This document shows positions 16,593-24,755 of a stretch of 64,000 nt of DNA, piece by piece (position 1 is the stretch's first letter; every line of letters begins with the position of its first letter). Source of the DNA: LMUY01 sp964235495. Lineage in GTDB: Bacteria; Pseudomonadota; Alphaproteobacteria; Acetobacterales; Acetobacteraceae. The stretch lies in contig CAXSAX010000010.1 of assembly GCA_964235495.1 (NCBI GenBank), positions 34,173-98,172 of the forward strand. The letters are read 5' to 3'. The position numbers and the translations under genes were made by a program. The notes under the pieces were generated by a model, which did no database searches, was not told the origin of the DNA, and worked only from the letters and a program-made list of their open reading frames with translations.

Positions 16593-18091
16593 CGGCCGCG
16601 GACCCGGACCTGGACCCGCCCGCCGCCTGGCCGCCGCACCAAGCCGCCCAGCAGGCGCTGCTCGCCTCCGCCCACCGCCTGGCCCACGCCCCGGCCGACG
16701 CCCCAGCCGACGCGGGCGCGCTGTTCCACCACGCCTGCCTGCTCGACCAATTGGGGCAGCGGGAGGCCGCCCAGGAGGGCTACCTCGCCGTGCTGGCGCA
16801 GCAGTTCGGCCATGGCGGCGCGCTGGCCAACCTCGGCGCGCTGCTCGCCGCCACCGGCTACGCCAGCGCCGCCCGCACCGCCTACGCCCAGGCCGTCGCC
16901 TCCCACCCGGACGACCCCGCCGCCCGGGTGAACCTCGCCACCCTGCTGCGCGAAGCCGACCCGGCCGAGGCCAGGACCCACTACGAAGCGGCCTTGGCGC
17001 TCGACCCCGCGCATCGCCCCGCCCACCAGGGCCTGTCCTACCTGCTGGACGGCGTGGACGAAGCCGCCGCCGCCCGCCACCGCGACCAGGGCTTCGCCGG
17101 AGCCCCGCCGGTGACGGGGCGCTACCGCGGCGCGGCCCGGCCGGTCAGCGTGCTGCAGCTCGTCTCGGCGCGCGGCGGCAACATCCCGACCGGCCGGCTG
17201 CTCGACGACCGCCAGTTCCTCACCCACACGGTGGTGGCCGAGTACGCCGACCCCGCCGCCGCCCTGCCGCCGCACGACGTGGTGCTGAACGCGATCGGCG
17301 ACGCGGACCGCTGCGCCGCCGCGCTCGACGCCGTCGCCGCCCTGTGCGCGGCCACCCGCGCGCCGGTGCTGAACCTCCCGGCCCGCATCCGCGCCACCGC
17401 CCGCGCCGCCAACGCCGCCCGCCTGTCCGCCCTGCCCGGCGTGGTCGCCCCCCGGATGGCCCTGCTGCCGCGGGCTGCCTTCGCTGGCGGCGCGCCCGCC
17501 GGGTTCGCGGCGCCGTTCCTGCTGCGCAGCCCCGGCTTCCACACGGGGCAGCACTTCCACCGCGTGACTGACCCGGCGGCGCTGCCCGGCCTGCTGGCGA
17601 GCCTGCCGGGCGACCCCCTGCTGGCCCTGCAGTACCTCGACGCACGCGGCGCGGATGGCGCGCACCGCAAGTACCGCGCCATGCTGATCGGCGGCGCGGT
17701 GCTGCCGCTGCACCTGGCGATCTCGGCGGATTGGAAGGTGCACCACTACACCGCCGGCATGGCGCAGGACCCGGCGCACCGCGCGGAAGAGGCGCGTTTC
17801 CTGCACGACATGCCCGGCGTGCTCGGCCCGACCGCAATGGCGGCGCTGGCCCAGGTGGCGGCGGCGCTCGGCCTCGACTACGGCGGCGTGGACTTCGCCC
17901 TGGCCCCTGACGGCAAGCTGCTGCTGTTCGAGGCCAACGCCACCATGACCATGGCGCCCCCGCCGCCCGGCGCGATGTGGGACTATCGCCGGCCGGCGTT
18001 CGAGTGGGCGCTTGAAGCGGCGCAACACCTGGTTCGACGCGCTTCCGGGGTTGCCCGGGTGGATACAGCGGCTGCGGTTTCGCCGGGGTAG
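16589..18091 (+). CDS. TPR protein with ATP-grasp-like C-terminal domain
   Basis: About 500 residues. The N-terminal part (about residues 30-165) contains tetratricopeptide repeats, for example GALANLGALLAATGYASAARTAY written in parts as ALANLGALL and AARTAYAQAV, followed by the last TPR with ALALDPAHRPAH. The C-terminal part has features of an ATP-grasp-like fold: LQYLDARGADGAHRKYRAML and GGVDFALAPDGKLLLFEANA, which resembles the metal/ATP-binding end of such enzymes. The substrate is unknown; the protein may be a peptide ligase-like or sulfotransferase-neighbour protein. The start TTG 16589 overlaps the kdpE stop by 4 bases, so it is probably co-translated with kdpDE, although a functional link is not evident. 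Confidence 0.7.
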   Translation: MTAADPDLDPPAAWPPHQAAQQALLASAHRLAHAPADAPADAGALFHHACLLDQLGQREAAQEGYLAVLAQQFGHGGALANLGALLAATGYASAARTAYAQAVASHPDDPAARVNLATLLREADPAEARTHYEAALALDPAHRPAHQGLSYLLDGVDEAAAARHRDQGFAGAPPVTGRYRGAARPVSVLQLVSARGGNIPTGRLLDDRQFLTHTVVAEYADPAAALPPHDVVLNAIGDADRCAAALDAVAALCAATRAPVLNLPARIRATARAANAARLSALPGVVAPRMALLPRAAFAGGAPAGFAAPFLLRSPGFHTGQHFHRVTDPAALPGLLASLPGDPLLALQYLDARGADGAHRKYRAMLIGGAVLPLHLAISADWKVHHYTAGMAQDPAHRAEEARFLHDMPGVLGPTAMAALAQVAAALGLDYGGVDFALAPDGKLLLFEANATMTMAPPPPGAMWDYRRPAFEWALEAAQHLVRRASGVARVDTAAAVSPG

Positions 18092-18444
18092 GTTTGCGTT
18101 AAGGGCGCTACGGGAGCCGTTGATGGTGAGGCAGTGTGAGGGTTGGCTTTCGACCGAGACTATGTGGAAACCCCGGTTTGTAACAGAGCCGAGAAACAGC
18201 TTTCTCCGCCAGTCGCTCTGGCCACCCGTATCGGGCAGCCTTAGCCGCAACAACGGCCGGCTTTGGAGTGCTCGGACCACTGCAGAGAATAACGTCCTCC
18301 TTCCCAAAACTGGCGTTGCGTTTTCACACAGCCTCGACCCAATGCGGCTGCTCAACTGGGCGTCATCCGCTCTCAACAGGGGACGTTCTACCATTGGTAT
18401 TCAGACCCTACCGTATGTATGGACCTACTTTCTCCAAAGAACTC
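18092..18444. other. Gene-free stretch, left flank of the AT-richer island
   Basis: About 350 bases between the TPR gene and the convergent TIR-like/ATPase gene. Composition shifts here from very GC-rich to mixed. Frames crossing it are interrupted or have no recognisable content. I see no tRNA, no direct repeat marking an integration site and no transposase remnant that I can defend. It may contain the left junction of a horizontally acquired segment. Confidence 0.4.
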
Positions 18445-20826
18445 CTATTCAGGTGTAAGTCCGGGCAGAGCCGCTTGGCGTTGGTCAACCTTTACCCTGC
18501 GCCGATATCCTACCGTCCCGGTCGCAACCGAACCTGGCGCACCGAAGATGGTAGCGAGCGTAGGATGAAATAATAGACAGTTCTCGTCAGGGTCGGTTAT
18601 CAGCCCGCGAAAGAATGGCCGTTTAAAGCCGCAATTCGAAATGTAGAAGACTGTGCCTTGGCTGCGGACTCCGAGGCAGCCAGTCCAGATTAGGACATCT
18701 ACGACGGCTTGTACCAATTCAGGTTGTGCGACCTTCTTCGCAACCAAAGAGTTCAGATTAGAAAGAGACGTGCTCCTTCCAAGCTGGGACAAGTCATAGA
18801 GAAGAGCCTGCGCGTCTGGAACAACATCGGACAGTTCATGGTCGAAATCCTCCAGGACCTGCCATCCGAGTTCATCAAGCGCCTTGAAGTAGTCGGCCTC
18901 CTCAATCCGGTTCCGGCCAAGGGTGACGGCCCGTCGCCGCGCGGTCTCAAACAGACGAATCAGATAGCGCGGCCGCATGAGTGAGGCATCGATCAGAAAA
19001 TCGAGCGTGGCGACACCATTAACTAGCGGGACGGTGACGCTCTCCCATACAGACAACCATGGTGGCCGCGTGTCACCGAACCCTTGAAGAACCCGCTCTT
19101 GAAATAACCGCATGAGCAGTTCGCGATCGTCCCATTCGACGCTTGTGCTTGCGAGCTTGCTGTAGTCAGCCATACTTTTTACGACAAACTCGTAAACGTC
19201 GCTTCGTAGAAAGATCGCCCAATGGAATGTAACGTCAGCCCGGTCGAAGCGTCGGCGGATTTCCTGTAGGCATTCGACAAGGCCAACAATTATAAGGGCA
19301 TCGAGATCGCCAAATCCGATGGGCGTCCAGAACCTGTCGAGATTGTCAAACAGAAAGAACACCAATCCTTTCAACTTAAGATATTCGAATATTTGATCCC
19401 GAACTGAACGAATTTCTGAACCGTAAACGATCTCGAGCGTCTGAGACGAGTTAATACCTAACGTTGGCGCATTCTCTTGAGATGAACGGTATCTCGCTAT
19501 AATCCGATCTGTCAGGCTGGATAAACGTTCCGCGAAATCACCATAACCCTCGGCACGTTGGCGGTATGTAGCCTGCAGGCGATCGTATTGAACCATCAAC
19601 CGTGAGTCATTCCGGATCCTCTTCGCGTCTTTCTCAAGTAGTTTATAGGCAATCTCCAGCCATATAATGTACTCCCAAAAAGCGGCGATAAGCTCCTTCC
19701 GAGTGCCAAGGGAAAGCTGTTCGAGTACAAACTCCTTGAGCTTTATGAGTTGGAAACCTTCCGGTGCCAAATCCACAACTACATTGTTTTTATTTGACCG
19801 GGCTTTGTTCCGCGCCTGGATGAAGATCGCACTCTTGCCGCAGCCTTTGCGTCCGAGAACAATGTTGAGATCGCCACTCAGAGTGCGGCGGAATTGCTCG
19901 GTTTCGAGGAAGTAGTTGTCAAGCTGCACCGCCTCATTCTCGGCAGTGGGATCACCACAATATACTTGGTCCAGAAACCGATTACTGCTTTGACGAACCT
20001 CGACGTACTCTTCTTGGGCCTCGGCCACAAGCTCGCGAAACTCGCGCATCTTCGGATCAACGTCGGCAAGAGTCGTGTACCTCGTCGCAATTTCGTCAAG
20101 ATCGAGTGGAATGCGCGCTGGGCTCGGGGCGAGCAGCATGCACGGAATATCGAGACCACGAGCAGCGCCTATAACAAACGCAGCGCGCTGGTTCTGGCGA
20201 AAAGATTCAGGATCTGTGCTTGAATGCCAAAAGGCGATGACTCCAAAAGATTGCGCCACGCCCTCGAAAGCTTCAGTTGCCGTCAGACGATCAATCTCCC
20301 GCGGATTGAAGTTGCGGAATCGCATTTTCATGATTTTTTTAATGCCGCTTGTCGTGCGTCTCAGCACGTCATCCAGACCTGATGCCTGTAAGATGTAAAT
20401 CGGCGCTTCGCGATTCCTCTTTGGGCGCGGCCAGGATGGGGTCGTAAAGGGTCGCTGCATGATCTCGACTAGATCTGCTCGGCTGCAGTAGTCGTCGTGC
20501 CCAATGTTATGAAGAAGGCCAATCTCTTCTAGCTGCTTGCGATCTTTGTTGCCGGCCCGAATCAAGCGCACAGGATTGCCGAGGCCGAGAGCGAGCGCGA
20601 TCTCGTAGACGACGTTATGGTTAGGCTCAGAAATGTCGGCAATTAGAGCGTTTGCGTTACCGACCCAGCCGCGCACCGATCTATCAATTGGCTGGCCGGA
20701 GACATCGTGCCTGTTCCATGGTGAAAATTCGTTTTCAGGTGTCCGTGCGGTGTAGCAGGCACCCATTATCGTGTCCCGAACGATGGAGTCCGCGGAGGAG
20801 AAGGCGACGAATGTCTTATGTGGCAT
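18445..20826 (-). CDS. Tandem TIR-like/NDT-like domains fused to a P-loop ATPase (candidate defence protein)
   Basis: A 793-residue single protein. Residues 1-130 look like a TIR or nucleoside-deoxyribosyltransferase-type fold: KTFVAFSSAD, then ALIADISEPNHNVVYEIALA, where Glu75 sits at the position of the conserved catalytic/ribose-binding glutamate. Residues 140-240 look like a degenerate second copy (APIYILQASGLDDVL, then AAFVIGAARGLDIPCMLL). Residues 300-793 form a P-loop ATPase with Walker A GRKGCGKS (325-332) and Walker B LVFFLFDNLD (488-497), similar to the Sll1717/FunZ-like ATPase group. NTP sensing coupled to NAD+ or nucleotide cleavage is a reasonable guess, as in known TIR-STAND anti-phage proteins, but is inference. 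The start ATG 20826 has AGGA 10 bases upstream; an upstream TTG/ATG cluster to 20877 is possible. AT-richer than neighbours. Confidence 0.75.
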   Translation of the reverse strand: MPHKTFVAFSSADSIVRDTIMGACYTARTPENEFSPWNRHDVSGQPIDRSVRGWVGNANALIADISEPNHNVVYEIALALGLGNPVRLIRAGNKDRKQLEEIGLLHNIGHDDYCSRADLVEIMQRPFTTPSWPRPKRNREAPIYILQASGLDDVLRRTTSGIKKIMKMRFRNFNPREIDRLTATEAFEGVAQSFGVIAFWHSSTDPESFRQNQRAAFVIGAARGLDIPCMLLAPSPARIPLDLDEIATRYTTLADVDPKMREFRELVAEAQEEYVEVRQSSNRFLDQVYCGDPTAENEAVQLDNYFLETEQFRRTLSGDLNIVLGRKGCGKSAIFIQARNKARSNKNNVVVDLAPEGFQLIKLKEFVLEQLSLGTRKELIAAFWEYIIWLEIAYKLLEKDAKRIRNDSRLMVQYDRLQATYRQRAEGYGDFAERLSSLTDRIIARYRSSQENAPTLGINSSQTLEIVYGSEIRSVRDQIFEYLKLKGLVFFLFDNLDRFWTPIGFGDLDALIIVGLVECLQEIRRRFDRADVTFHWAIFLRSDVYEFVVKSMADYSKLASTSVEWDDRELLMRLFQERVLQGFGDTRPPWLSVWESVTVPLVNGVATLDFLIDASLMRPRYLIRLFETARRRAVTLGRNRIEEADYFKALDELGWQVLEDFDHELSDVVPDAQALLYDLSQLGRSTSLSNLNSLVAKKVAQPELVQAVVDVLIWTGCLGVRSQGTVFYISNCGFKRPFFRGLITDPDENCLLFHPTLATIFGAPGSVATGTVGYRRRVKVDQRQAALPGLTPE

Positions 20827-20979
20827 GCCGCTGATTCCTGGCTGAAAGCCAACAAAGGACATCAACAGCATACACATCCACTGCGGCCGAACAAAAGTCT
20901 TGGTCGAGGCCGCATATCAACTTGCGGAGGCTGACACCGCTTACTGATTTCCCCGTGTTACGAGTAACTCCGCCACCCC

Positions 20980-22389
20980 CTACCGCCCCAACCCCTGCAC
21001 AATCTCCTCCGTCATCTTCTTCGCGTCCGCGAACAGCATCATCGTGTTCGGCCGGAAGAACAGCTCGTTCTCCACCCCCGCGTAGCCCGACGCCATGGAG
21101 CGCTTGATGAACAGCACCGTTGCCGCCTTCTCCACCTCCAGGATCGGCATGCCGTAGATCGCCGAGGTCTTGTCCGTCTTGGCCGCCGGGTTGGTCACGT
21201 CGTTGGCGCCGATCACGTACACCACGTCCGCGGTGGCGAACTCGTTGTTGATCTCCTCCAGCTCGAACACGTCGTCATACGGCACGTTGGCCTCGGCCAG
21301 CAGCACGTTCATGTGGCCCGGCATGCGGCCCGCCACGGGGTGGATGGCGTATTTCACCGTCACCCCCTCCTCCTTCAGCAGGTCCGCCATCTCGCGCAGC
21401 GCGTGCTGCGCCTGCGCCACCGCCATGCCGTAGCCGGGCACGATGATGACCTTGGACGCGTTCTTCATGATGAACGCCGCGTCGTCCGCGTTGCCTGCCT
21501 TCACCGCCCGCTGCTCGCCGCCCGCCCCGGCCCCCGCCACGACCGCTGCGGAGCCGGTGCCGAAGCCGCCCAGCAGCACGTTGAAGATCGAGCGGTTCAT
21601 GCCCTTGCACATGATGTAGGACAGGATGGCGCCCGACGCGCCCACCAGCGCCCCGGTAATAATCAGCGCCAGATTCTGGATGGTGAAGCCGATGCCGCAC
21701 GCCGCCCAGCCGGAATAGCTGTTCAGCATGGACACCACGACCGGCATGTCCGCCCCACCGATCGGGATGATCAGCAGGAAGCCCAGTGCCAGCGCCACCA
21801 GCGCCACCAGCCAGAACACCGCCTGGCTGGCCGAGAGGCAGAACGCCACGATCAGCAGCAGCAGCAGCACGCCCAGGCCGGCATTGAGCTGGTGCTGGTA
21901 CTTGAAGGTGATCGGCGTGCCCTTCATCAGCGCCTGCAGCTTGGCGAACGCGATCAGCGACCCGGTGAACGTCACGGCGCCGATCGCCAGGCCGATCGAC
22001 ATCTCCACCAGGCTCTGGCCGTGGATGTGGCCCGGCACGCCGATGCCGAACGCCGCCGGGGCGTTCAGCGCCGCGGCGGCCACGAACACGGCGGCCAGGC
22101 CCACCAGCGAGTGGAACGCCGCCACCAATTGCGGCAGCGCCGTCATCTGGATGCGGCGCGACACGGTGACGCCGATCGCGCCACCGATGGCGATGCCGGC
22201 CACGATCAGGATGTAGCCGCTGCCCGACATGCCGCTGCGCAGCAGGGTCGCCACGATGGCGATGGCCATGCCGGCGATGCCGAAATTGTTGCCCTGCCGC
22301 GCGCTGACCGGGCTGGACAGCCCGCGCAGGGCGAGCACGAACAGCACGGCGGCGACGAGGTAGGCGAGCGCGGTCAGGCTGGGCGACAT
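20980..22389 (-). CDS. pntB: NAD(P) transhydrogenase subunit beta
   Basis: Membrane subunit with the NADP(H)-binding domain III of proton-translocating transhydrogenase, which makes NADPH using the proton-motive force. 469 residues: an N-terminal series of about nine membrane helices, then domain III with IIVPGYGMAVAQAQHALREM, HPVAGRMPGHMNVLLAEA and YVIGANDVTNPAA, all typical of PntB. It follows pntA2 by 10 bases on the same strand and completes the three-gene operon. The order pntA1-pntA2-pntB is the split-alpha form common in alphaproteobacteria. Confidence 0.97.
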   Translation of the reverse strand: MSPSLTALAYLVAAVLFVLALRGLSSPVSARQGNNFGIAGMAIAIVATLLRSGMSGSGYILIVAGIAIGGAIGVTVSRRIQMTALPQLVAAFHSLVGLAAVFVAAAALNAPAAFGIGVPGHIHGQSLVEMSIGLAIGAVTFTGSLIAFAKLQALMKGTPITFKYQHQLNAGLGVLLLLLIVAFCLSASQAVFWLVALVALALGFLLIIPIGGADMPVVVSMLNSYSGWAACGIGFTIQNLALIITGALVGASGAILSYIMCKGMNRSIFNVLLGGFGTGSAAVVAGAGAGGEQRAVKAGNADDAAFIMKNASKVIIVPGYGMAVAQAQHALREMADLLKEEGVTVKYAIHPVAGRMPGHMNVLLAEANVPYDDVFELEEINNEFATADVVYVIGANDVTNPAAKTDKTSAIYGMPILEVEKAATVLFIKRSMASGYAGVENELFFRPNTMMLFADAKKMTEEIVQGLGR

Positions 22390-22399
22390 GCGGGGCGGC

Positions 22400-22831
22400 C
22401 TACTTCGGGGTCACGATTTTGACGGCGGACGTTCTCGGCCGGAACATCGCCAGCATCCGCTGCGTCACAGTGAAGCCGCCGAAGATGTTGACGCTGGCCA
22501 GCAGCACCGCCAGGAAGCCGAACACCTGCGCCGCGATGCTGTCGCCCAGGCCGGTGGCCAGCATGGCGCCCACCACGATGACGGAGGAGATGGCGTTGGT
22601 AACGCCCATCAGCGGCGAGTGCAGCGCCGGGGTCACGTTCCACACCACGTAGTAGCCGACGAAGCAGGCCATCAGGAACACGGCAAGCAGGAACACGAAC
22701 GGCTCCACCGCCGCCCCGATCGGGGCGATGGCGGTCGTCACCGGCTCCGCCATGCTGCGCAGCTGCACGGCGAGCACGGCGGCCTGGTGAGATACGCTGG
22801 TCGCCTGGTCGGCCAAGTCGTTGGGATTCAT
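22400..22831 (-). CDS. pntA2: NAD(P) transhydrogenase subunit alpha, part 2 (membrane)
   Basis: A 143-residue membrane protein forming the part of domain II that is fused to the alpha subunit in E. coli PntA. It has four hydrophobic helices, including PFVFLLAVFLMACFVGYYVV and a stretch with HSPLMGVTNAISSVIVVGA, a signature of PntA domain II, and ends with FGGFTVTQRMLAMF. The ATG at 22831 overlaps the stop of pntA1 by 4 bases. Together with pntA1 and pntB it forms the proton-translocating enzyme of the inner membrane. Confidence 0.95.
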   Translation of the reverse strand: MNPNDLADQATSVSHQAAVLAVQLRSMAEPVTTAIAPIGAAVEPFVFLLAVFLMACFVGYYVVWNVTPALHSPLMGVTNAISSVIVVGAMLATGLGDSIAAQVFGFLAVLLASVNIFGGFTVTQRMLAMFRPRTSAVKIVTPK

Positions 22832-23973
22832 GCGGCGGCTCCGACGGCGGGTTTGTAGCGTTCATGGACCACCGCGCCATGCCGGGTCAGCATGGTGCCC
22901 TGCACGATGGCGTCGTCGTCCGGCAGCTTGGGCGCGCGGGCCTCCTTGTCCCAGAACGTGGTCAGGAAGGTCAGCAGGTTGCGGGCGTACAGGTTGCTGG
23001 CGGCGACCGGGATGCGCCCCGGCCAGTTGCGCCAGCCCAGCACCTTCACGCCGTTCTCGGTGCGGGCGATCTCGCCGGGCTTGGTGGCGCCGCAGTTGCC
23101 GCCGGCGTCCGCCGCGATATCGACCACCACGCTGCCCGCCTTCATGCCGGCCACCATCTCGGCCGTGATGATGACGGGCGCCTTGCCGCCGGCCACCAGG
23201 GCGGTGCAGATCACCAGGTCGTTCTTGGCCACCGTCGCCTTGAGCAGCTCGGCCTGCTTGGCGCGGAACGCGTCGCTCATGACGCGGGCATAGGCGCCGG
23301 TCTGCCCGGCGGATTCCTCGTCCTCCACGCCGACGAAGGTGGCGCCCAGCGAGCGGATCTCCTCCTTGGCCGCCGGGCGCACGTCCGTCGCGCTGACGAT
23401 GGCGCCCAGGCGGCGCGCGGTGGCGATGGCCTGCAGCCCGGCGACGCCGGCGCCCACCACGAACACGCGGGCGGGCGGCACGGTGCCGGCGGCGGTCATC
23501 ATCATGGCGAAGCCGCGGTCGAACGCGCCGGCCCCCTCGATCACCGCGCGGTAGCCGGCGAGGTTGGCCTGCGAGGACAGCACGTCCATCGACTGCGCCC
23601 GGGTGATGCGGGGCAGCAGCTCCATGGCGGCGACGTCGATCCCCGCCTCGGCCAGCTCGGGGGCCAGCGCCGGGTCCACCCCGGCATTGGCGACGCAAAC
23701 CAGCAGCGTGCCGCGGGCGATGTGGCCGCGGGTGGCGGCGCTCGGCAGCTGCACGGCGAACACGATGGCCGCCCCCGTCAGCACGGCGGCGGCGTCGGGC
23801 GACACCTCCGCCCCGGCGGCGGCGAAATCGGCGTCGGCGATGGAGGCTTGCAGCCCTGCGCCGGCCTGCACCGCCACCTCCATGCCGAGGGCGATCAGCT
23901 TCTTCACCGTCTCCGGCGTGGCGGCCACGCGGGTTTCCGCATCCGCCGTTTCCTTCAGCACCGCCAGGCGCAT
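22828..23973 (-). CDS. pntA1: NAD(P) transhydrogenase subunit alpha, part 1 (NAD-binding)
   Basis: Soluble NAD(H)-binding domain I of transhydrogenase, about 381 residues, homologous to alanine dehydrogenase. Visible features: MRLAVLKETADAETRVAATP start, VFVVGAGVAGLQAIATARRLG (nucleotide-binding loop), VSATDVRPAAKEE, and DLVICTALVAGGKAP. I chose ATG 23973 because it begins like PntA (MRxxxxKE) and has GGGGGA about 8 bases upstream; ATG 23988 (MGEQR) is the alternative, and the frame up to 24279 is not supported. First gene of the pnt operon, so the promoter should lie in 23974-24236. Confidence 0.95.
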   Translation of the reverse strand: MRLAVLKETADAETRVAATPETVKKLIALGMEVAVQAGAGLQASIADADFAAAGAEVSPDAAAVLTGAAIVFAVQLPSAATRGHIARGTLLVCVANAGVDPALAPELAEAGIDVAAMELLPRITRAQSMDVLSSQANLAGYRAVIEGAGAFDRGFAMMMTAAGTVPPARVFVVGAGVAGLQAIATARRLGAIVSATDVRPAAKEEIRSLGATFVGVEDEESAGQTGAYARVMSDAFRAKQAELLKATVAKNDLVICTALVAGGKAPVIITAEMVAGMKAGSVVVDIAADAGGNCGATKPGEIARTENGVKVLGWRNWPGRIPVAASNLYARNLLTFLTTFWDKEARAPKLPDDDAIVQGTMLTRHGAVVHERYKPAVGAAA

Positions 23974-24236
23974 CCGCTGTTCCCCCATGGCGGACACCGC
24001 CCATTGCCAATGAAGGATGCGGGACGGCGCACGGCCTTGCAAGAGCGCCCGCGGCGATGGCGGCCCGCCCCGGCCCACCCTCCGGCGCACCCGGGCCGAG
24101 TACACCGGCAGTCCATCCCGCCCTCCGCTGCCGTTGAACTCCCGGCAGGAGCAGGGTATGGCGTGGCCGAGGCGGCAACTCCGGTCCCTTGACCAGCAAC
24201 GATCGAGTACAGCGTGCCGATCCACAGGAGAGAACA

Positions 24237-24530
24237 TTGCGGTTTGGTGTCGCGTCCTCCGCTTTATGCCTGGTTGCACTGGCGGGCTGCCTCGGGACCG
24301 GCCCGACGCACCCGCCCATACCTGCGACTCCGGACGAGCAGGTGCCGGTGCCGCCGCCCTCCACCACGATGCTGATCTGGCAGCCGGGTCATTACGACTG
24401 GGACGGGGCGCATTACCTCTGGGTGCGGGGCGAGTGGGAGGCCGGCACCGGCGAGTCGCGGCTGTGGCGCGACGGCTTCTGGGACACGGTCAACAAGCAG
24501 GCGGTGTGGGTGCCGGGACGCTGGCTCTAG
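24237..24530 (+). CDS. Small W/Y-rich lipoprotein
   Basis: A 97-residue predicted lipoprotein. Signal peptide RFGVASSALCLVALAGC with lipobox LAGC (Cys18). The mature part is rich in Trp and Tyr, with repeated motifs of the YxWxxGxW kind: WQPGHYDWDGAHYLWVRGEW and AVWVPGRW. This is the pattern of small bacterial envelope proteins of unknown role. I chose TTG 24237 as start because AGGAG lies 6 bases upstream and the signal peptide begins there; an ATG or other start at 24189 would add 16 residues that spoil the signal peptide. Divergent from pntA1. Confidence 0.7.
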   Translation: MRFGVASSALCLVALAGCLGTGPTHPPIPATPDEQVPVPPPSTTMLIWQPGHYDWDGAHYLWVRGEWEAGTGESRLWRDGFWDTVNKQAVWVPGRWL

Positions 24531-24560
24531 CAGGGTTCTGAAAAAGGCCGAAGCAAAGGT

Positions 24561-24723
24561 CGGGGCTTTCCCTGCGTGCGTATTCCACTCGCCTGATAGA
24601 AGGCGAGCGGAACCTTGACCCACTCCGCCCCGAACCCCACCAGAGGACGAAGTCCTCTGGACACCTGTTTACCAGGGGTAAAGGGGATGCCTATCCCCTT
24701 TCGGGTGCAGGGCAGAGCCCTGC
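24561..24723 (+). repeat. Dispersed composite repeat, copy 1
   Basis: Composite intergenic repeat found four times in the window. Core: CAGAGGAC GAA GTCCTCTG palindrome followed by GACACCTG (24641-24667); next AAAGGGGAT/ATCCCCTTT palindrome; end GCAGGGC AGA GCCCTGC (24707-24723). This copy and copy 3 also carry an upstream module with TATTCCACTCGCC and CGGAACCTTG. It lies between the lipoprotein stop and the convergent ExeA-like gene. Palindromes suggest REP/BIME-type elements or transcription terminators. Confidence 0.85.
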
Positions 24724-24755
24724 AAGCATCGGCTTCGCCCTTGTTCGGCACCCTT

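Noticed and set aside
18012..18458. 148-codon frame at the left edge of the TIR/ATPase island
   Set aside because: Its first part overlaps the TPR gene in another frame and the rest has no recognisable content; I could not defend a transposase remnant.
20940..20979. GTTACGAGTAAC palindrome upstream of pntB's end, compared with the GTAAC-TTC-GTTAC palindrome near 63840
   Set aside because: The two differ in arm order and spacing; not good evidence for a shared integration or regulator site.
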